Positions 36,016 through 44,492 of a stretch of DNA of 64,000 bases are shown piece after piece. The translations under genes and the position numbers were made by a program. Each line of letters opens with the position of its first letter. Position 1 is the first letter of the stretch. The stretch is from Phycisphaerae bacterium (GTDB taxonomy: Bacteria > Planctomycetota > Phycisphaerae > UBA1845 > CAIVHJ01): positions 1 to 64,000 of the forward strand of contig JAJVHX010000005.1 of the NCBI GenBank assembly GCA_022072405.1, read 5' to 3'. Under the pieces are notes generated by a model. The model was not told the DNA's origin, searched no databases, and worked only from the letters and a program-made list of their open reading frames with translations.

Positions 36016-36393
36016 ATGACTCATTCACCATCGGCATTGCACATCCGCGAAACTGAAGGCACGACCATCGTCACCTTCCGCGATCGCATTCTGCTGGATA
36101 CCTCCGAAATCCGACACATCGAGTCGGAACTGGTCCGCCTGGCCATGGAAACCCCCCACCACCGGCTGATCATCGACTTTAACCAGGTGCAGGCCATCTC
36201 CTCGCAATTGCTCGGGGCGTTGGTCCATACCACCGAAATTCTGCAACAGCGGGGCGGGCGGCTGGCCCTTTGCCATGTCCACGCCAAGCTGCAGGAAATA
36301 TTTGCGATTACCAAGCTGGGCCGGATGTTCGAACTGTACCCCGATCTGAACCAGGGACTCGCGGCCCTGAAACGCATGGAACCCTCCCGATGA
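36016..36393 (+). CDS. STAS-domain anti-anti-sigma factor-like protein
   Basis: Encodes 125 residues of one STAS domain: TIVTFRDRILLDTSEIRHIESELVRL and then LIIDFNQVQAISSQLLGALVHTTEIL. The ISSQLLG segment holds the serine that is phosphorylated in SpoIIAA-type anti-anti-sigma factors. The C-terminus (KLQEIFAITKLGRMFELY) matches the family end. It could act in partner switching with a serine kinase, but none is adjacent. It overlaps the next gene by ATGA. Confidence 0.85.
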   Translation: MTHSPSALHIRETEGTTIVTFRDRILLDTSEIRHIESELVRLAMETPHHRLIIDFNQVQAISSQLLGALVHTTEILQQRGGRLALCHVHAKLQEIFAITKLGRMFELYPDLNQGLAALKRMEPSR

Positions 36394-36890
36394 ACTCTCC
36401 CCCGGCACCCTCGCACTACTCCAAACCGGATCAACCCGCCGGGTTACCGCAACTGCCGCTGGCGCTGGTCACCGCGGTGATCGGCATCGTCGCGGGCGTG
36501 CTGCTCACCCGCGTGATCCTGACCATAGGCTTACTGATGCCCGTAGTCGGTTTTACCGTCGGATACGCGATCAATAAAATCTGCACCCGCCCAACCCGCA
36601 TCATAGCCATCATCGCTATCGTCAGTGCTTTTGTCGGTACGCTTATCGCTGAGCTGTTCATCTATGTATTGCCCAATGGTCCATGGGACTATCTGCTGAA
36701 TTTCTATCGACTGGGATCTCTCTACGACTGGATCATGCGCGTCCTGAATCCGATTGTGGCCTTCAGCTTTGTTCGCGACAGTATCTCACTGCCGCTGGCC
36801 GAAACGCAGGGCCGACCCTGCCCCCAATGTCAGGCTATTAATTCCACTATCGCTCGATTCTGCTCTTCCTGCGGCGCTGCGCTGAAATAA
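36390..36890 (+). CDS. Membrane protein with zinc-ribbon tail
   Basis: Encodes 166 residues from the ATG overlapping the STAS stop. Hydrophobic helices lie at about 22-46, 48-64 and 70-92, and the C-terminal CPQCQAINSTIARFCSSCGAAL is a zinc ribbon (C-x2-C ... C-x2-C). It is a further instance of the zinc-tailed membrane proteins in this genome. Coupling to the STAS gene suggests a shared pathway, but no function can be assigned. Confidence 0.6.
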   Translation: MNSPPAPSHYSKPDQPAGLPQLPLALVTAVIGIVAGVLLTRVILTIGLLMPVVGFTVGYAINKICTRPTRIIAIIAIVSAFVGTLIAELFIYVLPNGPWDYLLNFYRLGSLYDWIMRVLNPIVAFSFVRDSISLPLAETQGRPCPQCQAINSTIARFCSSCGAALK

Positions 36891-37031
36891 TCCAAACTGA
36901 TTATTTCCGGTTAAGCATAACCCCGCCGTTCCACTGGATTGATATTTTTAATCAATTTATAATCAGTTCATATCTGCCCGTCGGGTACACTTCTACTATA
37001 AGCGAATCACATCAAGGGAAGGAGCTGACCC

Positions 37032-38057
37032 ATGCCCAATGTCACCTGCACCTGTGGGGCTAAGTTTCGTTTTCCAGATTCCGTGATCGGCAAGAAAGCC
37101 AAATGCAGACAATGCGGCCATATCTTCGAGATTACCACCGAAGATGAAGGCGAACTGGAACTGGTGCCCGAAGAACCCGTCGTGATCAGCGGCACCGCCG
37201 CCACGATCGCGGCCCCAGCCGCAGCGGCCCACGCCCCGCAAATCGGCCGCGCCTTCCACGCCGCCGGTGCAGCCGCCAGCGCCATGGGCACCTACCTCGC
37301 CAGCCTCGGAAAAGCCCTGATCTTCCCGGTTCATAAATCGAATATCATTAACTTCCTGATTATTGCTGTCATCCTGGCATTCAGTGTTTTCCTGCGCTTT
37401 GCGGCTTGTCTTGGAATGATCGGATTAATCTTCATCACGGGCTGTTACGCCGCTTATCTTTTCCAGGTGGTGGAATCCAGTGCGAACGGTGAACCGGAAC
37501 TGCCGGCGTTGGAAATCAGTGATGGCTTGTGGGAGGGTGTTCTTTTGCCGGCATTGCGCATGATCGGCAGTTGGCTGGTGGTGCTGGCCCCGGCCTTGGT
37601 CTATTTGATATTGGTACCCCAGGCCGGTACGGGAGGTGGGCCGTTCGGATTATTGAAAAACCTAACCGGGCCACTGGGCATCAGTGACTATGATCCGGTA
37701 TTACTGGTCCTGGGCTTTGGGGGCATGTTTTTCTGGCCTATGGCGATTCTCTGCATTGCCATAGGCGGTTTCGCCAGCCTGGCCCGGATTGATCTGATTA
37801 TTCGCACTATCATCCGCACTCTACCCGGCTATATTCTGGTGGTCGTGCTGGTCTTCGGGTCAGTGCTGGCAGCTGAAGGGATTAATGCCGCCACCAGCCA
37901 CGCCCTCTCCAAAGGTGAAAAGCTGGAAATGGATGATACCATCGTTTTGCAGATGGTCGGTCAGGTGGTTGGCCTCTACATCAACCTCGTGGCCATGCGG
38001 GCAATCGGTCTCTATTACTTCCACCTCAAACACCGCTTCGCCTGGAACTGGGGGTAA
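37032..38057 (+). CDS. Membrane protein with N-terminal zinc ribbon
   Basis: Encodes 341 residues following AAGGAG. The first 35 residues are a zinc finger (CTCGAKFRFPDSVIGKKAKCRQCGHIFEI, pattern C-x-C-x17-C-x2-C), as in MJ0042/zinc-ribbon headed proteins. An acidic and then alanine-rich linker leads to several transmembrane helices from about 100 to the end. Weak similarity to Yip1/DUF975-type membrane domains is conceivable. It stands alone. Confidence 0.6.
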   Translation: MPNVTCTCGAKFRFPDSVIGKKAKCRQCGHIFEITTEDEGELELVPEEPVVISGTAATIAAPAAAAHAPQIGRAFHAAGAAASAMGTYLASLGKALIFPVHKSNIINFLIIAVILAFSVFLRFAACLGMIGLIFITGCYAAYLFQVVESSANGEPELPALEISDGLWEGVLLPALRMIGSWLVVLAPALVYLILVPQAGTGGGPFGLLKNLTGPLGISDYDPVLLVLGFGGMFFWPMAILCIAIGGFASLARIDLIIRTIIRTLPGYILVVVLVFGSVLAAEGINAATSHALSKGEKLEMDDTIVLQMVGQVVGLYINLVAMRAIGLYYFHLKHRFAWNWG

Positions 38058-38170
38058 AGCGGGAGACCGGTAACAGACAGTGGGTAAAAGTTACGTGGTG
38101 CGGGAACCCGTACCTGCGGCGCCGTGGTGCGATCCGGATATAACAATTACAATGGGCCACTCGTCGGCTG

Positions 38171-39796
38171 GTGCAGTGGTTAGTCAATACCCGGATGGAT
38201 GGCATGCCTGATTGGTCTAGTAGCGATTTCTGGTGGTCTGTATGGTGCATCATTCTGGTGACCGGGTTCGGCGGGTTTCTGGGCAGCTTCGCCAACGTGG
38301 TCATCTACCGGCTGCCGCGCGGCCTGGGACTTAACTCCCCGCGCTGGTCATTCTGCCCCCACTGTCACGTCACCATCCGCTGGTATGACAACATCCCCGT
38401 GATCAGCTATTTTCTGCTGCACGCCCGTTGCCGCCATTGTCGTGGCCCCATATCCCCCCGTTATCCGATTGTCGAAACCATCAGCATCCTCATCTTTCTG
38501 ATCCTCTTTGATGCGTTTTTCATGGGCCACGTGCTGCAGGGCATTACCGGTGAAATGTGGAGCGTAAGCTATCGATTTTACAGTGACTGGCCGATCTTCG
38601 CCGCCACCGCACTGCTCTTTGCCATCCTGCTGGCCATGTCGGTGATCGACCTGGAACATTACTGGGTGGATATCCGCTTCACGCACCTGGCGGCGTTCTG
38701 CGGATTTTTCTTTCATGCGCTCTGGACGCCGACAAGTTCCACCGCCTGGCCTCGACCGGAACGGCAGCTGGGTGCCGCAGCCCTGCTGGCCACGATCGCC
38801 GCGATTTTGACCCACCTGGTCATGAATTATTTTCGCCAGCGGACCCGCACCTCCCCGCCGCCCGAACTGCCATCTGCCCCCGCAACAGAAGCAACCTCTG
38901 ATTCGACGATTGATCAGCCACTGGCAACGACATCCCCGACCCCCGAAGCCAGTACGCTTGCGGCTGAACCTCTGATCGCACCGCCGGCCATCGAGCAGCA
39001 GGAAGGACGCTACTTTCCGGCGACGGCGTGGCTGGCGGGGCTGGTGTTGTATGGATGTCTGGCCGGTTGGGTGGTGACACTGGCCTACTGGCCTGCGACC
39101 GAAAATCATACCATCCCCTGGAAACATCTCAGCACGGACCCTTCCGTGAGTCAGCCGGTCGATCCTGCGTTCTGGTGGCGGGTCTTGCCGGGGCTGCTCT
39201 TTATCTGGGGGGCCATGGTGATCAGCGGCATGATCCCCCGCCCCAGTGATATGCAGATAGAGGAATCCCTGGAAGCGGAACGGCACAGCGCCCGCGGTAT
39301 GGTGGTGGGTGAGCTGCTCAGTTTTCTGCCAACCATTGGCTGCTTTATGCTGGGCTGGTGGCTGGTCGGAGCGACAGGCCCGCTCCATGGTCAGTGGGAA
39401 CGCTGGTGGAATTCAGCAGGTAGTTCCTCCTGGCAGCCGCTGTCAGGGTTGGGAACCGCCGCCAGCGGCTTTATCATCTCCGCCGCTATCGGTTGGAGTG
39501 TGCGCATCTTTTTCACGCTGGTTCTGGGCAAGGAATCATTCGGCTCCGGCGACATTCACATCATGGCTGCTGCCGGTGCGGTGGTGGGCTGGGAAGTGGT
39601 GCTGGTTGGATTTTTCCTTTCCACTTTTCTGGCGCTGGGTGGGTGGGTCTGCACCCGGCCATTCAAACAAGGTCATGCTCTGCCCATGGGCCCCTGGCTG
39701 AGTCTTGCGATACTGATCGCCGTGCTGCTGCGCGATCCGGCGATCGAACGATTCATCGCTCCGGTTAAACACTTGCTGACAAGCCTGTTGCCGTAA
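38171..39796 (+). CDS. pilD: Type IV prepilin peptidase (A24) with large insertion
   Basis: Encodes 541 residues if GTG 38171 is the start; ATGs at 38195 and 38204 are alternatives. The N-terminal methylase/zinc domain has LGSFANVVIYRLPRG and CPHC...CRHC. The first catalytic aspartate lies in MSVIDLEHYWVD near residue 155, the second in the GSGDIHIMAAAGAVVG motif near 457. It cleaves and methylates type IV pilin-like leaders. An insertion of about 220 residues, partly proline/alanine/threonine-rich (about 215-300), lies between the two sites and doubles the usual length. No pilus genes are adjacent. Confidence 0.85.
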   Translation: MQWLVNTRMDGMPDWSSSDFWWSVWCIILVTGFGGFLGSFANVVIYRLPRGLGLNSPRWSFCPHCHVTIRWYDNIPVISYFLLHARCRHCRGPISPRYPIVETISILIFLILFDAFFMGHVLQGITGEMWSVSYRFYSDWPIFAATALLFAILLAMSVIDLEHYWVDIRFTHLAAFCGFFFHALWTPTSSTAWPRPERQLGAAALLATIAAILTHLVMNYFRQRTRTSPPPELPSAPATEATSDSTIDQPLATTSPTPEASTLAAEPLIAPPAIEQQEGRYFPATAWLAGLVLYGCLAGWVVTLAYWPATENHTIPWKHLSTDPSVSQPVDPAFWWRVLPGLLFIWGAMVISGMIPRPSDMQIEESLEAERHSARGMVVGELLSFLPTIGCFMLGWWLVGATGPLHGQWERWWNSAGSSSWQPLSGLGTAASGFIISAAIGWSVRIFFTLVLGKESFGSGDIHIMAAAGAVVGWEVVLVGFFLSTFLALGGWVCTRPFKQGHALPMGPWLSLAILIAVLLRDPAIERFIAPVKHLLTSLLP

Positions 39797-40021
39797 AACT
39801 CACAATTAATTCACAATAAAACTGTCCTCTGCGGTGATCGGCGCCATTGCAAACCGACGCTGTGGTTTTTATTTTATAAGATTAACGCTGTCACACGGCA
39901 TGGCTTGTTATTACCGGGAACAGGCAAATTATTTCAGTTGCTGTATCCCCAATCCAGTGCCTCGTCAGCGGGTGTGTTCCAACCTCAAACCCCTTGCGCA
40001 TACTGCACTGAAGGAGGGCTT

Positions 40022-40693
40022 ATGCCGACAAAACATCGAATCGGAATGATGCTAATGACGTTGGGCTTGTTGATGGGTTTCACCGGATGCGATGATCCCA
40101 AGCAACGGATCGCTCAACTGGAAGAAGAAAATCGCGGCCTGCTTGCCGAGCGGGATCGCCTGCAGCAGGAAATGGCCCAGATCCGCCGTGATCGTGAACA
40201 GTGTCTGGCCGATCTGTTGGCGATGCAGCAGACGGTCGATGGCTTGAACAGCGAACTGACTGACCTGCGCAATAAACCGCAGCTGCCCGGCGACTGGAAA
40301 CCAACTCCGGGCGGTGCAACCATGACCATCGATGGCCAGGTGCTCTTTGACCCCGGCAAGGTGGAGTTGAAGGAAAGCGCCAAATCAGTGCTCAATAAGG
40401 TGGCTTCTGAAATCAGCGGAACCTTCAGCGACAAGGATATCTATATCGTCGGCCACACCGACACCGACCCGATCAAGCATAGCAGCTGGAAAGATAACCG
40501 TGAGCTGTCCGCCGAGCGCGCTATGGCGGTCTGCCGCTATCTGGCAACACAGGGTGTGCCGGCAGCGCGGCTGGTAGCCTGCGGCTGGGGCGAGCACAAA
40601 CCGGTCGCATCCAACGGTAGCAGTGACGGAAAAGCCAAGAATCGTCGCGTTGAATTCTACGCCGCCGATCCTTCTCTGTGGGCTTCCAAGTAA
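40022..40693 (+). CDS. OmpA-family peptidoglycan-binding lipoprotein
   Basis: Encodes 223 residues from an ATG behind GAAGGAGGG. The signal peptide ends in the lipobox GFTGC. A coiled coil at about 27-85 (QRIAQLEEENRGLLAERDRLQQEMAQIRRDREQ) is followed by the OmpA C-terminal domain: IYIVGHTDTDPI, NRELSAERAMAVCRYL and KNRRVEFY with the conserved Asp and Arg that bind diaminopimelate. It should tether the outer membrane to the cell wall. Confidence 0.88.
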   Translation: MPTKHRIGMMLMTLGLLMGFTGCDDPKQRIAQLEEENRGLLAERDRLQQEMAQIRRDREQCLADLLAMQQTVDGLNSELTDLRNKPQLPGDWKPTPGGATMTIDGQVLFDPGKVELKESAKSVLNKVASEISGTFSDKDIYIVGHTDTDPIKHSSWKDNRELSAERAMAVCRYLATQGVPAARLVACGWGEHKPVASNGSSDGKAKNRRVEFYAADPSLWASK

Positions 40694-40810
40694 ACGACCC
40701 ACGCTGGCGGCCAATCGCCTTTTCGGGTATCAACCAAGCTGACGGGGCGGGTTCGGACGGATCTGAGCCTGCTCTACAGCTTGTTTTTTTATGCATGCGG
40801 AAAATCCCCA

Positions 40811-41242
40811 ATGATACGGATGATCTCCACCGTCGGATGTGTTGCGCTCGGTTTGCTGTTGGGCGGCTGCCAGCAGAAAACCGTGGAGCGTTCCTATCAG
40901 GCGGTGATCGGTGAAGCTCGCCACATCGATCTGCGGTTGGGGCTGGTGGAGATGAACTGGACCAATGATAAAAACGGTGAGCAGCGAACCTTCAGCGGCC
41001 GCTTCACGCGCGACACCGAGATACTCATCAATGGTGTCGCTGCCAGCCTTTCTGATTTGCATGTCGGTGATCAGGGCGTGGTGATCGCCTACCATCCCGC
41101 CATCACCGAATCGCTACCGGCGGCGGAATGGCTGGTGGTGAGGGTCATGGTCCAGCGTGAGGAGAGTTTCATCCTGCAGCAACCGCTGCTCCGCAATCTG
41201 GAGTTGGTCCCGGCTACGGCACCCGACGCGACCCCTTTATGA
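40811..41242 (+). CDS. Small lipoprotein
   Basis: Encodes 143 residues from MIRMIS. The signal peptide ends at LLLGGC. The mature part is beta-rich (VIGEARHIDLRLGLVEMNW ... FSGRFTRDTEILINGVAASLSDLHVGDQGVVIAY), resembling an OB-like or DUF5666-type small beta domain. Its function is unknown. It overlaps the following DUF167 gene by ATGA and is likely co-transcribed with it. Confidence 0.65.
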   Translation: MIRMISTVGCVALGLLLGGCQQKTVERSYQAVIGEARHIDLRLGLVEMNWTNDKNGEQRTFSGRFTRDTEILINGVAASLSDLHVGDQGVVIAYHPAITESLPAAEWLVVRVMVQREESFILQQPLLRNLELVPATAPDATPL

Positions 41243-41538
41243 AAATCAGCATCCATCCGGAAGGGCTGCTGCTCGCCGTCAAAGTGGTGCCAGGCAGCAG
41301 TCGAGATCGCATCAGCGGCTGGCTGGGGGAGTCACTCAAAGTTCAACTCACCACCGCACCGGAAAAAGGAAAAGCCAACGCCGCCCTGCTCGCACTCCTT
41401 GCCCAGGAGCTGGGGCTGACCCCCTCCACGATGCAGATCTGGCGTGGAGTTACACAGCCGCGTAAATCCATCCTGATCAGGGGGATATCGGCTGAGCAGT
41501 TACTGAAGCGACTTGCTCGGATTATTCCCGAACCCTGA
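41239..41538 (+). CDS. DUF167 (YggU/UPF0235) protein
   Basis: Encodes 99 residues: LLLAVKVVPGSSRDRISGWLGESLKVQLTTAPEKGKANAALLALLAQELGL followed by ILIRGISAEQLLKRL. This matches DUF167 with its KV-P-s-r--i and APEKGKAN motifs. Members are widespread and structurally known, but their role is unassigned. Its start overlaps the stop of the lipoprotein gene. Confidence 0.88.
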   Translation: MKISIHPEGLLLAVKVVPGSSRDRISGWLGESLKVQLTTAPEKGKANAALLALLAQELGLTPSTMQIWRGVTQPRKSILIRGISAEQLLKRLARIIPEP

Positions 41539-41673
41539 ACCGACTGATACTGTTGAAATATTGATATCCGGGGTTCAACGCCGATAACGAAAATTGCTAT
41601 AATGGACCTCCGATTTGGATTAACCGTATCTTCTGAAATTTACACCCTGATAATAAGAAAGGATGGTTATCGT

Positions 41674-42222
41674 ATGGAAATGACCTTGCAAGTCGGCAAG
41701 CCGGCCCCATCTTTTGAGATGGGTTCGACCAAGAATATTGAAACTCTCAAGGAACCCGTCAAACTCACCGATTATCGCGGCAAATGGCTGGTGATGTTTT
41801 TCTACCCGCTTGATTTCACCTTCGTCTGTCCGACCGAAATCACCGCTTTCAGCGATCGCCTGGACGATTTCCGCAAAATGAAAGCGGAAGTGCTGGGTGT
41901 CTCCACTGATAGCGCCTATTCGCATCGCGCCTGGATGAAGCAGCCGCGCAAGGAAGGCGGACTGGGCGAGCTGAAGTTCCCGCTGGCAGCCGATACCAAT
42001 CTTCGCTGCAGCCAGGCTTATGGCGTGCTGCTGGAGGAAAAAGGCATCGCCCTGCGGGGTTTATTCATCGTCGATCCCGAAGGCATTTTACAGTACCAGG
42101 TGGTGCATAATCTGAACGTCGGCCGCAGTGTCGATGAAGTGTTGCGCGTGCTGGAAGGATTGCAGTCGGGCGGCTTGTGCCCAGCCAACTGGACTACCGA
42201 CAAACCGCTGATCAAGCCTTGA
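41674..42222 (+). CDS. 2-Cys peroxiredoxin (AhpC/TSA family)
   Basis: Encodes 182 residues from the ATG behind AAAGGATGG. It reduces peroxides with a cysteine in MFFYPLDFTFVCPTEI (peroxidatic Cys near residue 50) and a resolving cysteine in GGLCPANW near 170. GVSTDSAYSHRAW and the C-terminal layout are those of AhpC/Prx1 enzymes. The reductant is probably thioredoxin or AhpF, neither of which is nearby. A perfect terminator follows. Confidence 0.93.
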   Translation: MEMTLQVGKPAPSFEMGSTKNIETLKEPVKLTDYRGKWLVMFFYPLDFTFVCPTEITAFSDRLDDFRKMKAEVLGVSTDSAYSHRAWMKQPRKEGGLGELKFPLAADTNLRCSQAYGVLLEEKGIALRGLFIVDPEGILQYQVVHNLNVGRSVDEVLRVLEGLQSGGLCPANWTTDKPLIKP

Positions 42223-42253
42223 TACCTGGCTCAACGATTTTAATTATCAACTG

Positions 42254-42286
42254 AAGCGGTCGACTTTTCGGTCGACCGCTTTTTTT
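42254..42286. terminator. Terminator after the peroxiredoxin
   Basis: Perfect 11-bp stem AAGCGGTCGAC / GTCGACCGCTT with a six-base loop and a T run. It could also serve the minus-strand gene at 42324. Confidence 0.9.
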
Positions 42287-42323
42287 CTGGCGGAATATTC
42301 CTGTAGGACGCAGCGGGAGTCAT

Positions 42324-42830
42324 TCAGTGCGTCAGGAGTTTGAAGAAGAAAACTGCAATCCAGCTCAACAGGATAACGCTGCCACCCAGGAACAGCATCG
42401 GCCACCAGCCTGCCGGAGCCGGGGGGTCATGGGGCTTGAGATGACTTTCCAGAAAAGCCTTCAACTGGCCGCTGCGGGTCAATAGCGTACTGACATCAGT
42501 TGAGCGGCTGGGTGATTTCGGTCCCACCACGGGAACCCGAATCTGTCGCAGCCAGCGCGTATGCGTCGAGCGCGGCGGCAGATGAATATTGGCGAATTCG
42601 ATGGTACGATCCACCAGAGCATTAAAAAGCGTGACCAGTTCCTCCAGCGAATGGTCGGCTTCCTGCTCGGCAATTCCCGACGTATCGCCGCGATGCTCCC
42701 ACAATCGGGTCAGATCAGCATGATATTGCTCGACAATCCGGTACAGATGGTGGGCGTCGATGCGCAGTGGAGCAATGGGTTGCGAAGTGTATTTAATCGG
42801 CGCGGTCGGCCGTTGCAGCAGCATACTCAT
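42324..42830 (-). CDS. Tail-anchored membrane protein of unknown function
   Basis: Encodes 168 residues from MSMLLQ (an ATG nine bases earlier is possible). It is soluble and helical for most of its length (HHLYRIVEQYHADLTRLWEHRGDTSG ... HSLEELVTLFNALVDRTIEF), with a single C-terminal transmembrane helix (WWPMLFLGGSVILLSWIAVFFFKLL). No family is recognised. Confidence 0.55.
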   Translation of the reverse strand: MSMLLQRPTAPIKYTSQPIAPLRIDAHHLYRIVEQYHADLTRLWEHRGDTSGIAEQEADHSLEELVTLFNALVDRTIEFANIHLPPRSTHTRWLRQIRVPVVGPKSPSRSTDVSTLLTRSGQLKAFLESHLKPHDPPAPAGWWPMLFLGGSVILLSWIAVFFFKLLTH

Positions 42831-42839
42831 AAGAATCAT

Positions 42840-43148
42840 CCTTGATTTTTATTTAACTTCCCTGTGACAGCGAACGGTCGGTGACCAAGCCAAGACCGAT
42901 GTCTACCAGCCTGACTGCCTTCTTACTCCATCGTGTTCGATGATGCCCCGATCTCGATCGCCATCCCTGTTCAGTCATCTGACTGACTGATAATCCTATC
43001 GGCAATATATAGTGGACCGCCCCATCCATGTCCAGTATTGCTTGAAAGAATTTATTAAATTCGGCAATAGTTGCGCGAACGTTTGAAAGGCTCTAATACT
43101 AAATCAATGCTTACGATATAGATAAGGTTAGTACTGTGCAAACGATCT
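42840..43148. other. Gene-free stretch
   Basis: No open frame, RNA gene or clear repeat was recognised. It contains only promoter-like AT-rich sequence for the minus-strand gene at 42830. Confidence 0.4.
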
Positions 43149-44405
43149 TTACGGATTCTTAACTAATAGATCGCTGAGCTTCAGATCAATCAGTTGGTCA
43201 TTGGGTGCACCTTCATCAGCAGATTTCGCCAGGCTGACCCACATTTCGCGTTGATTGGGCAGGAAATAAACCGTGTGGGTGGTAAAGAGGTGTGGTGACC
43301 AGTTGCCGATTTTGCCCATGATTTCCCAAGCCGATTCGCGGGTAATTTTCTGTTCGCTGCGACTAACCTGTAACAACCAATCATGCAATGCCTGAAAACG
43401 GAAGCAAGGCGAGGGTTCCTGACGCAGACAATGGAAGTTGGTACAGAACAGCACGTTATTCGGCAGATCCGCCGCATTCTGTTCAGGCGTCCGCCGGGTG
43501 ACCCCCTGATTGTCATTCAGCTTACCGTCGTATTCAAAGATGGCGGCAGGGATTTCTGCCCCCTCCGAAGGACAACTGACATGAATATTATTGCCAAAAA
43601 GCGTAGGACAGGCGCGCAGGGTTTTTTCGACATCATCCAGCGGATGTTCCGAACCGGCGGTTTCAATGGCATCGCGCAGGGCGAAGCTGCGCGGGATAAA
43701 CTGGCGGGGCTGTTCGGGCTTGGCTTTGACAAAACAATCATGCACGCTGAGTGTTAGGCCATTTTCGTTCATCCCCGTGTAACACCCGATCAGACCAGCC
43801 CAGCCGACCGACACCCATTTCTTCCGGGTCGGATCGTCGAGCAGATGGACGATGATCAACTGCTGCTCCGCCACGCCGGGCAATTTCAGAAAATCCAGAT
43901 TGCGGGCCGTAATCACATTACCATCCGGTGTCAGGCTGCCCCAGGCAGAAAAGCTCGAACAGAAAAAGGCATACCAATCCGCCAGGGTGTTCACCGCCTT
44001 GAGATCGTCGAGCGTCAGTGGCCGCTGCAACGCAACACACATCATGCCATCCTGCCCGACTTTGGTCTTCAGCCCGTCATATAAACCCTGCAGCTCCTGT
44101 TCGTAACGCGGCTCGAACTTCATATATTTCAAAATGCCCTTAACCACGCGCTCCTCATACAGCACGCGGGAATTCATGGGCTGCACTTCCACCAAAGCCC
44201 GCCCGGCAAACTCCACCATGCCCTCGGCCAGCAGATAGCCGTGAGCATAACCTCGTTCGTAATCGCTGCCCCACACCGTCAAAATGCGCGCCCCGTCGCG
44301 CGTTTCCAGCCGGCCGTTGATTTTCGGCTCATCAGCCAGACACCAGACCGGACTCACCAGCAGGAATAAACCGAATATCCAGGCAGCAGAGCGACGTTTG
44401 GACAT
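43149..44405 (-). CDS. C45-family autoproteolytic acyltransferase/hydrolase
   Basis: Encodes 418 residues from MSKRRS. A signal peptide ends near VWCLADEP, so it is periplasmic or outside. ILTVWGSDYERGYAHGYLLAEG precedes the candidate autocatalytic cysteine in FFCSSFSAWGSLTPDGNVITARNLDF, the motif of the N-terminal-nucleophile C45 family (acyl-CoA:6-APA acyltransferase relatives). LTLSVHDC and TNFHCLRQEP are further family positions. Cleavage before Cys would create the active enzyme. The substrate is unknown. Confidence 0.8.
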   Translation of the reverse strand: MSKRRSAAWIFGLFLLVSPVWCLADEPKINGRLETRDGARILTVWGSDYERGYAHGYLLAEGMVEFAGRALVEVQPMNSRVLYEERVVKGILKYMKFEPRYEQELQGLYDGLKTKVGQDGMMCVALQRPLTLDDLKAVNTLADWYAFFCSSFSAWGSLTPDGNVITARNLDFLKLPGVAEQQLIIVHLLDDPTRKKWVSVGWAGLIGCYTGMNENGLTLSVHDCFVKAKPEQPRQFIPRSFALRDAIETAGSEHPLDDVEKTLRACPTLFGNNIHVSCPSEGAEIPAAIFEYDGKLNDNQGVTRRTPEQNAADLPNNVLFCTNFHCLRQEPSPCFRFQALHDWLLQVSRSEQKITRESAWEIMGKIGNWSPHLFTTHTVYFLPNQREMWVSLAKSADEGAPNDQLIDLKLSDLLVKNP

Positions 44406-44492
44406 GTAGAACCTCCCGGGAAGCATTATAGCCAGCCCTGTTCCCGGAAACATCCAGTAAACGCTGATTGACCCTTGCGGAAAAAGGGAGGT

